DNA of 64,000 nucleotides, taken from Sinorhizobium sp. 8-89. Lineage in GTDB: Bacteria > Pseudomonadota > Alphaproteobacteria > Rhizobiales > Rhizobiaceae. A program made the position numbers and the translations under genes. The stretch is taken from positions 1-64,000 of the forward strand of contig NZ_JASKLR010000013.1 in assembly GCF_030124325.1 (NCBI RefSeq), read 5' to 3'. The notes beneath the pieces are model-generated. The model had not been told where the DNA came from. It did not search any database and saw only the letters and a program-made list of their open reading frames with translations. Position 1 is the first letter of the stretch. Each line of letters opens with the position of its first letter. Below, one piece after another: positions 53,685 through 62,187 of the stretch.

Positions 53685-54655
53685 TTCCGCCGAGCGCTAC
53701 CTGCCTCGGCTGGTTCTCCGGGGGCGGCCCTTTGGCCGGGTTTTTCAACGCCCGGGATAAGGCGTATTTGCTCTGCGAGAAAGTCGATCAGCAAGCGCAC
53801 CCGCGCAACGCTCGCGCGTTCCGGAACGATCAGCATGCTCAGTGGAACGGACGGAAGCGAATAATCGGGCAAGATCGCCGTGAGCCGTCCGGTCGCAAGG
53901 AGATCGTCGACCAGCCATCGATGCGCGGGCGCAATGCCTCGCCCAGCGGCAAGGGCCTCGCGTGCGGCAAGTCCGTGATCGACCCGAAAACGTCCCCCAA
54001 AAGGAACTGCATGGTGTTCGCCGCCGGGCCCCTGCAAGATGAGGACTTCGCTTCCCGCCACATTCGACATCCGGATGCCCTCATGCCCGGTCAGGTCCCG
54101 CGGAACAACCGGCGCACCCCGCGCCGCCAGATAACCCGGCGCCGCCACCAGCAGACGCCGGCACTCCGCAATCGCTCTGAGCTTCATGGAGCTGTCAGCA
54201 AGCGGACCCAGCCGAAGCGCGATATCGACCCCTTCGTGCACAAGGTCGATCCGATCGTCAGTGAGACTGAGATCGACCCCGATATCGGGATAGAGGTCCT
54301 GGAAGGCGAAAATCAGTCGGCTGACGTGCATGACCCCAAGGGCCGCCGTGCAGGATATACGGATCGTGCCGGCTGGCGCGCCACGCGTGCCGCGCGCCTC
54401 GTCTACGGCCTGCTCGACGAGGCGAAGGACTTGAACGCTGTTGGCGTAATAACGGCTGCCCTCGTCGGTCATGGTGACGCGCCGGGTGGTCCTGCTGAGC
54501 AGAGGCACGCCGACGGCATCTTCGAGTTCTTTGATATGCCGTGTAATCGTTGACTGCCCCAGTCCGAGTTCTCGCGCAACGGCCGACAGGCTCCCGCGCT
54601 CGGCCACCCGAACGAAGGTGCGCATACGTTCCAATGTGACGCCCGATTTATCCAT
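53681..54655 (-). CDS. LysR-family transcriptional regulator
   Basis: The 324 residues have an N-terminal HTH (MRTFVRVAERGSLSAVARELGLGQSTITRHIKELE) and the type 2 periplasmic-binding effector domain (GTIRISCTAALGVMHVSRLI, DIALRLGPLADSSMKLRAI, ALAAGRGIAPAHRWLVDDLL). It is divergent from the flavodoxin-like quinone reductase at 54749, with only 93 bp between, a standard LysR-target layout. It probably controls that gene in response to a quinone or an aromatic or oxidative signal. The C-terminal 25 residues are low in complexity and probably disordered. Confidence 0.93.
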   Translation of the reverse strand: MDKSGVTLERMRTFVRVAERGSLSAVARELGLGQSTITRHIKELEDAVGVPLLSRTTRRVTMTDEGSRYYANSVQVLRLVEQAVDEARGTRGAPAGTIRISCTAALGVMHVSRLIFAFQDLYPDIGVDLSLTDDRIDLVHEGVDIALRLGPLADSSMKLRAIAECRRLLVAAPGYLAARGAPVVPRDLTGHEGIRMSNVAGSEVLILQGPGGEHHAVPFGGRFRVDHGLAAREALAAGRGIAPAHRWLVDDLLATGRLTAILPDYSLPSVPLSMLIVPERASVARVRLLIDFLAEQIRLIPGVEKPGQRAAPGEPAEAGSARRN

Positions 54656-54748
54656 TATTCAGCAAGATCCTATCCATTATGCACATCTACCGGATCATCG
54701 TCGCGTTGGCTACCTAAGGATCGATTTCCCCTATCGGAGGCCGCCCTC

Positions 54749-55585
54749 ATGAAAGTTCTACTTGTCTTCGCCCATCCCGAACCGCGTTCGCTCAACGGTG
54801 CGCTCCGCGACGTCGCCATCAAGGAGTTGGAAGTCCAAGGCCACGAGGTGCGAATGTCGGATCTTTATGCCGCTCGCTGGAAATCCGAGATCGATTATGC
54901 CGACTTTCGATTGCTGGCTCCGGACGCCCGGTTGAAAGTGGCAAAGGCTTCGGGCGAAGCTTTCGCCACCAACACTCTGACCGAAGACGTCAAGGCCGAG
55001 CACGAGAAGCTCCTATGGGCAGACGTCCTGATCCTGCAGTTTCCACTGTGGTGGTACGCCATGCCGGCGATCCTCAAAGGCTGGGTGGATCGGGTATACG
55101 CATATGGCTTCGCGTATGGCGTCGGCGAGCACAGCGACAAGTATTGGGGTAAGCGCTTCGGAGAGGGAACCCTTGCGGGTAAACGCGCGATGTTGCTCGT
55201 GACAACCGGTGGCTGGGAGGAGCATTACTCCGCGCACGGAATTAACGGGCCGATCGACGACCTCTTATTCCCGATCAATCACGGGGTTCTCTTTTATCCG
55301 GGCTACGATGTGCTCCCGCCGTTCGTCGCTTACAGGGTCGATCGCCTCGACGAGACCGGCTTCCATCTCGTGGCCGAGCGCCTGCGCGAGAGGATGCGGA
55401 CGCTTGGCTCGACTCCGCCCATTCCCTATCGGCGGCAGAACGGCGGAGACTATGCGATCCCGACCCTCCAGCTCCGCCCTGGTCTGGCCGATCCAGGTGC
55501 AAACGGCTTTGCTCTTCACCTGGACGGCACAGACACGGCCGACGAGACTAGTCCTCGCGGAAGGCGTGCCGCATCTGGTCGGTGA
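54749..55585 (+). CDS. NAD(P)H:quinone oxidoreductase, flavodoxin-like fold
   Basis: This 278-residue enzyme of the NQO1/KefF/MdaB family has KVLLVFAHPEPRSLNGAL for flavin phosphate binding, DVLILQFPLWWYAMPAILKGW and the RVYAYGFAYGVG loop, and VTTGGWEEHYSAHG near the active site. Such FAD/FMN enzymes make two-electron reductions of quinones. Residues after about 235 (GDYAIPTLQLRPG...) are unusual, and the 3' end overlaps the convergent HlyD-type gene by 38 bp, so the last residues may be a read-through extension. It is likely controlled by the divergent LysR regulator. Confidence 0.9.
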   Translation: MKVLLVFAHPEPRSLNGALRDVAIKELEVQGHEVRMSDLYAARWKSEIDYADFRLLAPDARLKVAKASGEAFATNTLTEDVKAEHEKLLWADVLILQFPLWWYAMPAILKGWVDRVYAYGFAYGVGEHSDKYWGKRFGEGTLAGKRAMLLVTTGGWEEHYSAHGINGPIDDLLFPINHGVLFYPGYDVLPPFVAYRVDRLDETGFHLVAERLRERMRTLGSTPPIPYRRQNGGDYAIPTLQLRPGLADPGANGFALHLDGTDTADETSPRGRRAASGR

Positions 55586-56864
55586 GCGGCTTCGTCAGGT
55601 AGGAGATCACCGTGCGGTCAGCGATCTTGATGAACACCTCTGCCGGCATACCGGGATAGAGCGACAGCCCCTTGAGCTTTGCGAGGCTTTCCTGCTTCGG
55701 CCGGATGCGCAACGGGTAGTAGGTGGCGCCGGTGCGTTCGTCGGTGACGAGGTCCGGCGCGATGGTTGCCACCTCCGCTTCGACCTCGGGGGTCGTGCGC
55801 TGATTGAAGGCGCTGAAGCGGATTTCAACCGGCTGGCCGACATGGATCTGGTCGATATCGTGGGTGGCAACCCGGGCCTCCACCGTCAGGTCGTCGGCTT
55901 CGGGTACGACGAGCATCAGTGTCTCCCCGGCATTGATCACACCGTTTACCGTGTGGATGGCGAGCTGGTAGACGCGCCCGGAAAGCGGCGCGGTGATATC
56001 GAGCCGCCGCAACTGGTCGGAGGCGGCGGTGCGGCGCTCTTCGTACTCGGCGATTTTCGCCTCCACATCCGTCAGTTCCTTGGAAATTTCCGTCCGCCGG
56101 TCCTCATCGAGCTGGAGGATCTGCAGGTCGATCTCGCTCGACTTGCCGCGCGCCTGGGCACGGGCGGCGATGCGCTGTCCGCGGTCGCCCTCGAGCTCGG
56201 CCCGCTGGCGCTTCAGCGTCGTCACACGCTGCATCGGCACGAGCCCCTGGCCGTAGAGCGAATCGACACCGGTCAGTTCCTCGGCGATCAGCTTGAGCGC
56301 GTCCTCGATCGCCTTCAACTGCACCGTCAGCCCTTCGATCTCGTCCGCCAACTGCGCCTTTCGGGAGGCGAGCTGACCTTTCATACCGGTGAGGGCCGAC
56401 CGGCGGCTGGCAAAGAGCTTTTGCTCACTATCCACGAGCTTCGTTGCCGCCGCACTGGAGACCAATTCGACGAGATCCTCATCGATCTCGAAGGAAGTCG
56501 ACCCGATGCGCTCCGCCTGAAGTCGGGCGCTACGGGCATAGAGTTGCGCCAGCGTGCTTTCGACAATCGCCAGATTGGCGCGAACCGTGGTGCCGTCGAG
56601 ACGGATCAGCACCTGCCCCGCCTCGACCCGGTCACCCTCGCGGACCAGCAGTTCGCCGACGATACCGCCGCTGAGGTGCTGGACCTTCTTGACGTTGTCG
56701 TCGACCACGACGACGCCGCCGGCAACGACTGCACTCGACAATTCCGTGGTCGCCGCCCAACCGCCAACACCGACGACAAGGGCGACAGCCAGCGTGGAGA
56801 CGGCGACCATATGGCGTCCGAGCGAGCGGCGGGCACTCGGCATCTGTTTGTTGCTATCGCTCAT
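55548..56864 (-). CDS. Type I secretion membrane-fusion protein (HlyD/PrtE family)
   Basis: The 438-residue adaptor has one N-terminal TM helix (MVAVSTLAVALVVGVGGWAA), a lipoyl-like half (GGIVGELLVREGDRVEAGQVL), a long periplasmic coiled coil from about residue 90 to 270 (rich in ELEGDRGQRIAAR-like heptads) and the closing beta-barrel with PLSGRVYQLAIHTVNGVINAG and GMPAEVFIKIADRTV. It bridges the inner-membrane ABC exporter to an outer-membrane TolC-like channel. Its start overlaps the ABC gene stop by four bases. The convergent quinone reductase overlaps its 3' end. The RTX protein nearby is the likely substrate. Confidence 0.93.
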   Translation of the reverse strand: MSDSNKQMPSARRSLGRHMVAVSTLAVALVVGVGGWAATTELSSAVVAGGVVVVDDNVKKVQHLSGGIVGELLVREGDRVEAGQVLIRLDGTTVRANLAIVESTLAQLYARSARLQAERIGSTSFEIDEDLVELVSSAAATKLVDSEQKLFASRRSALTGMKGQLASRKAQLADEIEGLTVQLKAIEDALKLIAEELTGVDSLYGQGLVPMQRVTTLKRQRAELEGDRGQRIAARAQARGKSSEIDLQILQLDEDRRTEISKELTDVEAKIAEYEERRTAASDQLRRLDITAPLSGRVYQLAIHTVNGVINAGETLMLVVPEADDLTVEARVATHDIDQIHVGQPVEIRFSAFNQRTTPEVEAEVATIAPDLVTDERTGATYYPLRIRPKQESLAKLKGLSLYPGMPAEVFIKIADRTVISYLTKPLTDQMRHAFRED

Positions 56865-58621
56865 TGCGCCGCCTCCTGGCCGTCACCGACAATCTTCAGC
56901 GGCGCCGGCCGCTCTGCCTGCTGCTTGCGCAGCACCTTGCCCAGCACCTCGTCCCTCGGGCCGAAGGCCTGCATGCGTCCCTCCTGCATCATCAGGACGA
57001 GGTCGGCGCTGGCAAGCGCGCTCGGCCGATGCGCGACGACGACGACGATGCCGCCGCGGGCGCGAACATTCATGATCGCTTCGCTCAGCGCCTGCTCGCC
57101 TTCGGCGTCGAGGTTGGAATTGGGCTCGTCGAGCACAACGAGGAAGGGATCGCCGTAAAGCGCCCTGGCGAGCGCTATGCGTTGGCGCTGTCCGGCCGAA
57201 AGCGCCGTGCCGCCCTCCCCGATCTCGGTTTCGTAGCCGTTCGGAAGGCGAAGGATCAGGTCGTTGACGCGCGCCGCCGTGGCGGCCGCGACGATCGCCT
57301 CGGGCGTGGCGTCTTCGGCGAAACGGCAGATATTCTGCGCAACCGTTCCCTCGAAAAGCTCCACGTCCTGCGGCAGGTAGCCGATGTGTCTGCCGAGCGC
57401 ATCGCTGTCCCATTGGTCGAGAGCTGCTCCGTCAAGACGCACGGAACCGCGATAGGCGGGCCAGACGCCAAGGATGGCACGGGCGAGCGACGACTTGCCC
57501 GACGCGCTCGGGCCGATGATGCCGAGTGCGCTGCCGGCGCGGACGGTGAAGCTGATGTCGGTGACGACCAGGCGCTGCGCCGCCGGCGGCCCGCTCGCCA
57601 GTCCCTCGACGCTGAGCCGGTCGCGCGGGGTCGGCAATGCCAGCGGCGCCTCGGCCTCCGGCAGCGCCCCGAGCAGTTCCTTCAGTCGCTGCCAGCTCTG
57701 CCGCGCGCCGACAAGGCCGCGCCAGTTGCCGATAGCGAGTTCCACGGGCGCAAGCGCGCGGGCGGTGAGGATGGAGCCCGCGATGATAATGCCCGGCGAG
57801 GCCTGACCCTTGATCACCAGGACCGCACCCGCTGCCAGCACACCCGACTGGAGCGCCATGCGGAAAACCTTCGAGAGCGCGCCATATCCGTTGCCGATAT
57901 CGGACGTGCGGCGGTTCTCCAGCCGGAATTCCTCGTTGCGCCGTTCCCAGAGGTCGGTCAACCGCCCCGACATGCCCATCGCCTGAACGACCTCGGCATT
58001 GCGCTGCGACGCCTGGGCAAAGGCATTGCGCATGCCGCCCGCCTCCGACGCCTTCTTCGCCGGCGCCTGCGTCCCACGATTGGTGAGATAGGTCAGTAGC
58101 GTCAGGATCAGCCCGCCGCCGATCGCGATCAGCCCGATGACGGGATGGAAGAGAAAGCAGATGGCAATGTAGAAAGGCAGCCAGGGCAGATCGAAAAGAG
58201 CGGCCGGACCGGCACCCGATAGGAACGACCGCACCTGGTCGAAATCACGCAGCGCCTGCAGGCCATCTCCGTGAATCCTCAGCTTCAAGGGCGCCTTGAC
58301 GAGCGCCCGATAGATGCGCCCGCTCATCGTCTCGTCGAGGGCGCCGGCGATGCGCACGAGCATGCGCCCGCGGATCAGCTCGAATGCACCCTGGAAGCTG
58401 TAGAGCAGCAGCGCCAGGAAAGAGAGTGCGATCAGCGAAGGAATGCTTCGGCTCGGCAGCACCCGGTCATACACTTCGAGCATGAAGAACGAGCCGGTGA
58501 GATAGAGAATATTGACGAGCGCGCTGGCGACGCCGACGCCGATGAAGGCTGCGCGACAGTCACGCAACGCCTGTGCAGGATCGCCGTTCTTGCGATTTGA
58601 TATTGCTTTTGATTTAGGCAC
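56861..58621 (-). CDS. Type I secretion ABC exporter (PrtD family)
   Basis: This protein of about 586 residues has an N-terminal membrane domain with paired helices (AFIGVGVASALVNILYLTGSF, LIALSFLALLLYSFQGAF) and a cytoplasmic ATPase: Walker A GPSASGKSS, LSAGQRQRIALARALYG, and Walker B FLVVLDEPNSNLD, where the PNSNLD form is specific to the PrtD type. GTG 58621 has GGAG about ten bases upstream; ATG 58639 would add six residues and has no ribosome-binding site. It exports unfolded RTX-type proteins with the HlyD-like partner. No TolC-type gene is adjacent, so an outer-membrane channel from elsewhere must be shared. Confidence 0.93.
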   Translation of the reverse strand: MPKSKAISNRKNGDPAQALRDCRAAFIGVGVASALVNILYLTGSFFMLEVYDRVLPSRSIPSLIALSFLALLLYSFQGAFELIRGRMLVRIAGALDETMSGRIYRALVKAPLKLRIHGDGLQALRDFDQVRSFLSGAGPAALFDLPWLPFYIAICFLFHPVIGLIAIGGGLILTLLTYLTNRGTQAPAKKASEAGGMRNAFAQASQRNAEVVQAMGMSGRLTDLWERRNEEFRLENRRTSDIGNGYGALSKVFRMALQSGVLAAGAVLVIKGQASPGIIIAGSILTARALAPVELAIGNWRGLVGARQSWQRLKELLGALPEAEAPLALPTPRDRLSVEGLASGPPAAQRLVVTDISFTVRAGSALGIIGPSASGKSSLARAILGVWPAYRGSVRLDGAALDQWDSDALGRHIGYLPQDVELFEGTVAQNICRFAEDATPEAIVAAATAARVNDLILRLPNGYETEIGEGGTALSAGQRQRIALARALYGDPFLVVLDEPNSNLDAEGEQALSEAIMNVRARGGIVVVVAHRPSALASADLVLMMQEGRMQAFGPRDEVLGKVLRKQQAERPAPLKIVGDGQEAAQ

Positions 58622-59081
58622 TGACTGAAATCTCCGCATCGGCTCGTCGGGCCGCTTGAACTCTGCTAACCGATGTTTTCAGAGGCAGCAATGTAGAGTT
58701 GTTCCCCGGGAAACAATGATCCCTTCGAAAGCTTAAATATTGACTTTTGTCGGACCGGAGCGCTTGACCGCGCCACTGCGTCGCAACCATAAGCATGTCA
58801 TTCCAGCCGCCTGGCGGCCGTTCTTTCTTTTTGGCGGGTACAAGCTGGCGTCGCCAGCGGCGCGCCCCGTGCATTTCACCCCACGCCTTCCATAGAGACT
58901 CTTCCGGCCTCTTCAATATGTCGACGGCTAACCACCGAGCCACCGCGGCACATCCTTGCCGCGCACGAGCGCCTGCGACTACAACATAGCAAATCCAAGA
59001 TCGAACGGACAGCGGCTGCGATCCTGTGCTATCGGATGAATCGCACTTTTCGTCCGCCAATCCGATACTTTTCGGCCCGTC
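58622..59081. other. Divergent control region, no gene seen
   Basis: This 460-bp gap separates the type I exporter and the DUF1275 gene. Open frames on both strands lack ribosome-binding sites and protein-like composition. The one clear symmetrical site is the palindrome at 58699-58716. An AT-rich segment near 58730-58760 (TTAAATATTGACTTTTGTCGG) could hold a promoter. Confidence 0.5.
58699..58716. promoter_or_regulatory. Operator-like palindrome upstream of the type I exporter
   Basis: TTGTTCCCCGGGAAACAA pairs in eight of nine positions around its centre. It lies 78 bp upstream of the exporter's GTG. No repressor gene is adjacent, so the binding protein is unknown. Confidence 0.5.
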
Positions 59082-59831
59082 ATGAAGCACTATCTCCGGA
59101 ATCTGACTGCGAAAGAACGCAATGAGGCGACCGATCGCCATCTGGCCTTCTATCTGACATTCGTCGCCGGCGCCGCCAATGCGGGTGGCTTCATGGCCGT
59201 CAATCAATATACGTCGCATATGTCGGGCATCGTTTCCGCGATCGCCGACAACATCGTCCTCTGGAATATCGCACTGGTTCTGGCCGGCCTTGCCGCGCTC
59301 TTCTCGTTCGTTGCCGGCGCCGCCACGTCCGCCATCCTCATCAACTGGGGCCGACGCCTGGAACTGCAGGCGGAATATGCGCTTCCGCTGCTGTTCGAGG
59401 CGCTTCTGCTCATCTGCTTCGCTGCGAGCGGGGCATTTTTCCACCTGCGCGAAAGTCTCGCCGTATCGACCACGGTCATGCTTCTCTGCTTTATCATGGG
59501 GCTGCAGAACGCCATCATCACGAAGCTCTCCGGCGCCAGAATCCGCACCACGCATGTGACCGGCCTGGTGACCGACGCGGGCATCGAGCTTGGAAAGCTG
59601 GTCTACTGGAACCGCGACAGCGCCAGGAACTCCCGGCTGCATGTCCGCGCCGATCGCCAGAAGTTGCGCCTTCTCACATCCTTGATCGGGCTTTTCCTGG
59701 TTGGCGGGGTCTGCGGCGCGCTTCTCTTCAACAATCTGGGCGTTTCTGCGGCGCTCTTCCTCGCCGCGCCCTTGATGCTGATTGCGGCGCTCCCCGTGAT
59801 CGAGGACGTCCAGTCTGCCTTGAACCGATAG
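59082..59831 (+). CDS. DUF1275 (YoaK-type) membrane protein
   Basis: This 249-residue integral membrane protein has about six helices. The DUF1275 hallmarks are FVAGAANAGGFMAVNQYTSHMSG near the N-terminus, LLCFIMGLQNAIITKLSGARIRTTHVTGLVTDAG in the centre, and GGVCGALLFNNLG in the last third. The function of the family is unknown. It begins 80 residues of TM-rich sequence after a charged N-terminus. It stands alone, divergent from the type I exporter and convergent with the small gene at 59848. Confidence 0.9.
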   Translation: MKHYLRNLTAKERNEATDRHLAFYLTFVAGAANAGGFMAVNQYTSHMSGIVSAIADNIVLWNIALVLAGLAALFSFVAGAATSAILINWGRRLELQAEYALPLLFEALLLICFAASGAFFHLRESLAVSTTVMLLCFIMGLQNAIITKLSGARIRTTHVTGLVTDAGIELGKLVYWNRDSARNSRLHVRADRQKLRLLTSLIGLFLVGGVCGALLFNNLGVSAALFLAAPLMLIAALPVIEDVQSALNR

Positions 59832-59847
59832 AATAATTGCCCCGACC

Positions 59848-60198
59848 TCAGTCCAATGACGGCTGGGTGTCCGGAAAACGGGCAGTCTCGACCGCGGCCG
59901 CTTCCAACGCAAGCTGATGGGCCTCGATATTGCCACCCCTGCCCCAGGTCGCGGCAACGCTCATCAATTCATCCATCTCCCTTCTGAGATGATGCCACGC
60001 CAGAATGTCTTCGGCATGGGCGACATTCACGCGGGGGTCGTAAAACCGGCTGATTTCCTCGGCGACCTCCTTCCGCGCGGCCTCCAGGCGGCCCTTCAGG
60101 TCGTTGACTTCATCTTTCACCAGGAAATAGCGCCGCATCACTGCAACAAGCGCAAGATCGTTCGGACTGACGTTCAAGGACATCCCCCGTCGTTTCAT
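59848..60198 (-). CDS. Hypothetical protein with coiled-coil centre
   Basis: I do not recognise a family for this 116-residue soluble protein. It starts with a short variable segment, then NDLALVAVMRRYFLVKDEVNDLKGRLEAARKEVAEEISRF, a probable coiled coil, and a second helix pair (ILAWHHLRREMDELMSVAAT). An ATG at 60183 (MSLNVSPND) is an alternative start; neither has a strong ribosome-binding site, since GGGGG directly abuts the internal ATG. It is convergent with the DUF1275 gene. Repeat copy C lies just upstream. Confidence 0.6.
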   Translation of the reverse strand: MKRRGMSLNVSPNDLALVAVMRRYFLVKDEVNDLKGRLEAARKEVAEEISRFYDPRVNVAHAEDILAWHHLRREMDELMSVAATWGRGGNIEAHQLALEAAAVETARFPDTQPSLD

Positions 60199-60210
60199 GA
60201 CTGCCGGCCT

Positions 60211-60309
60211 ACAGCGCCGCGTGTCCTGTCAGGCAAAGGACGCTGTAGCACTTTGAATTGCTGCATGTTTTCACCCTTGAATCCGCTACGATAAGGAAAC
60301 ATGCAGTAG
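60211..60309 (+). repeat. Dispersed structured repeat, copy C
   Basis: It contains a hairpin with outer pairing ACAGC/GCTGT and inner GTCC/GGAC, then the block CTGTAGCACTTTGAATTG, and a second hairpin with CTGCATGTTT and AAACATGCAG as arms plus inner CCTT/AAGG. The order is the same as in copies A, B and D. It lies in the 5' region of the minus-strand hypothetical gene. Confidence 0.75.
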
Positions 60310-60392
60310 GTCGAACGGATGCATGCTGCGCAGCCGCCCCACCTGGCACCCACGCCATCACGCGAAACTTTGACGCTTTTCCGGCAACGGCC

Positions 60393-60424
60393 AAAGAAAA
60401 GCCCGGCGTCGGGAGACGCCGGGC
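60393..60424 (-). terminator. Rho-independent terminator of the universal stress protein gene
   Basis: On the minus strand GCCCGGCGTC pairs perfectly with GACGCCGGGC around TCCC, and TTTTCTTT follows. It is 52 bases past the usp stop. Confidence 0.9.
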
Positions 60425-60476
60425 CGAAAAACCGCCGGAGCTGTGGAGAAATCGTATCGCCTGGATGCTCCGCTCG

Positions 60477-60920
60477 CTATTTCTTCCTGTAGATCAGCAC
60501 GGGGATCGTCGAATGCGTCAGCACCTTTGCGGCGACGCTACCGATGATCAGGGCGCCGACACCACCACGCCCGTGCGACGCCATGACGATGAGGTCGGCG
60601 CCGATATCCTCCGACTTCTTGATGATCGCGCGATAGACCTCGTGGCTACGGGCCTGATCAGTCTCGCACGGCACGCCGGCACGCTCGGATCTGGCTGCGG
60701 CGTCGGCAAGTATTTCCCCGGCATGCTGACGGGAGAATGCCTCATATTCCTCTTTCGTGCTGGCGAGTTGTTCGGCGTCGGTCGAAAAGAGGTGGAATGG
60801 CTCCATCACGGTCAACACCGTGATCCTTGCTCCAGCTTCCTTTGCAAAGGCAATGCCGGCGTCCAAAGCCAGTGTGGCGAGCGGCGAACCGTCGGTGGGG
60901 ATGAGAATGTTGCGGAACAT
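60477..60920 (-). CDS. Universal stress protein (UspA family)
   Basis: This 147-residue single-domain Usp starts MFRNILIPTDGSPLATLALD, with the ATP-binding loop GRGGVGALIIGSVAAKVL (G-x2-G-x9-G-S) and the end IPVLIYRKK, so it is of the ATP-binding type. GGGAG lies eight bases before the ATG. A TTGAC-N4-ATCAA box 55 bp upstream suggests FixK/FNR-type activation under low oxygen, as seen for other rhizobial usp genes. It is monocistronic, with its own strong terminator. Confidence 0.93.
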   Translation of the reverse strand: MFRNILIPTDGSPLATLALDAGIAFAKEAGARITVLTVMEPFHLFSTDAEQLASTKEEYEAFSRQHAGEILADAAARSERAGVPCETDQARSHEVYRAIIKKSEDIGADLIVMASHGRGGVGALIIGSVAAKVLTHSTIPVLIYRKK

Positions 60921-60974
60921 GAGAATCTCCCTTTGACTTCGGAGTTCAACCTAGCCGCATCGCTGCAAGTCACA

Positions 60975-60988
60975 TTGACCCAGATCAA
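60975..60988. promoter_or_regulatory. FixK/FNR-type box upstream of usp
   Basis: TTGACCCAGATCAA fits TTGA(C/T)-N4-(A/G)TCAA. Its centre is 61 bp before the usp start codon, so a transcript starting at about -41.5 from the centre would have a leader of about 20 bases, ideal for class II activation. Confidence 0.8.
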
Positions 60989-61029
60989 CGTTTCGATATC
61001 GCTTATTTCCATTATATCACGCCAAGGCA

Positions 61030-61059
61030 AAAATGGCCCGGCGGGATCCCGCCGGGCCG
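61030..61059 (-). terminator. Rho-independent terminator of the DUF475/TerC-like gene
   Basis: A perfect 24-bp palindrome (GGCCCGGCGGGA and its complement) is followed on the minus strand by ATTTTTG. It is 37 bases past the stop codon. Confidence 0.88.
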
Positions 61060-61095
61060 TCTCTCGACAACGATATCGTCTCTCAGGCCTCTCTC

Positions 61096-62187
61096 CTAGG
61101 CTTCGACCCGAAACCGTGCGTTCGGCTCTTCTTCATGCGCCTCCCGCCGATTGTGACGGATCGACGACCAGAACGAGACACCGATGAGGCCCGCACCCCC
61201 AAGGCCGGTGACGACTTCGGGAATGTGGATCAGCGTCTGGAAGTACATCACCACCGAAAGGATCAAGATGGCGTAGAAGGCGCCATGCTCGAGGTAGCGA
61301 TATTCGTTGAGCGTGCCCCTCTCGACCAGCATGACCGTCATCGAGCGGACATACATGGCGCCAATGCCCAGGCCGATCGCGATGATGAACAGGTTCTGCG
61401 TCAACGCGAATGCTCCGATGACGCCGTCGAACGAAAAGCTGGCATCGAGCACTTCCAGGTATAGGAACGCACCGAAACCGCCCTTCGCCGCCGCGCTCAT
61501 CGTCTGTTGCGAAGCATCGAGCAAGCCGCCCACGACCTCGACGACGAGGAAGGTGAGCAACCCATAGATGCTGGCATAGACGAAAGTGTGCACGTACTGG
61601 GCTTCGAGCATGGTCGAGAAAGCGAGGATCACGCTCAGCACCAGGGCGATCTCGATGCCCTTGATCGTCGCGAAGCGCGCCATCTTGCGCTCCAGCCAGG
61701 CGATCCAGTGCACATCCTTCTCCTGATCGAAGAAGTAATTGAGACCAACCATCATCAGGAACGTTCCGCCGAAGGCGGCGATCGGCAGATGCGCGTCATT
61801 CATGATGCGGGCGTATTCTTCAGGGCGAACCGCCGCGAGGATCACCGCGTCGATCGGTCCGATATTGGCCGCGATGACGACGATCAGCAGCGGAAAGACG
61901 ATGCGCATGCCGAAAACGGCGATGATGATGCCCCAGGTCAGAAACCGGTGCTGCCAGGCCGGTGTCATTTCCTTGAGCTTGTTGGCGTTGACGATGGCGT
62001 TGTCGAAGGAGAGCGAGATTTCGAGGACAGCGAGCACCGCACAAATGAAAAAGACGGTCATCGTGCCGCTGAACGTACCGGTCGACTGCCAGCCGAGCCA
62101 GACGCCAAGCAGCAGACCGAGGGCCGTAACGATGAAGGACCACTTGAAATAACCGAGGGCACTCGTTTGCGAACGGGGCTGGATCAT
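61096..62187 (-). CDS. DUF475 / TerC-like integral membrane protein
   Basis: This 363-residue polytopic protein has eight to ten helices. TerC-like acidic intramembrane motifs are visible: EISLSFDNAIVNANKLKEM in the first half and EVLDASFSFDGVIGAFALT in the second; both carry the Ser-Phe-Asp pattern thought to bind metal in this superfamily. NYFFDQEKDVHWIAWLERK is also typical of DUF475. Relatives are linked to tellurite resistance or manganese export. GGGAGGG lies upstream of ATG 62187; the frame is open for 29 more codons, which are not membrane-protein-like. The message probably has a long leader. Confidence 0.9.
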   Translation of the reverse strand: MIQPRSQTSALGYFKWSFIVTALGLLLGVWLGWQSTGTFSGTMTVFFICAVLAVLEISLSFDNAIVNANKLKEMTPAWQHRFLTWGIIIAVFGMRIVFPLLIVVIAANIGPIDAVILAAVRPEEYARIMNDAHLPIAAFGGTFLMMVGLNYFFDQEKDVHWIAWLERKMARFATIKGIEIALVLSVILAFSTMLEAQYVHTFVYASIYGLLTFLVVEVVGGLLDASQQTMSAAAKGGFGAFLYLEVLDASFSFDGVIGAFALTQNLFIIAIGLGIGAMYVRSMTVMLVERGTLNEYRYLEHGAFYAILILSVVMYFQTLIHIPEVVTGLGGAGLIGVSFWSSIRHNRREAHEEEPNARFRVEA

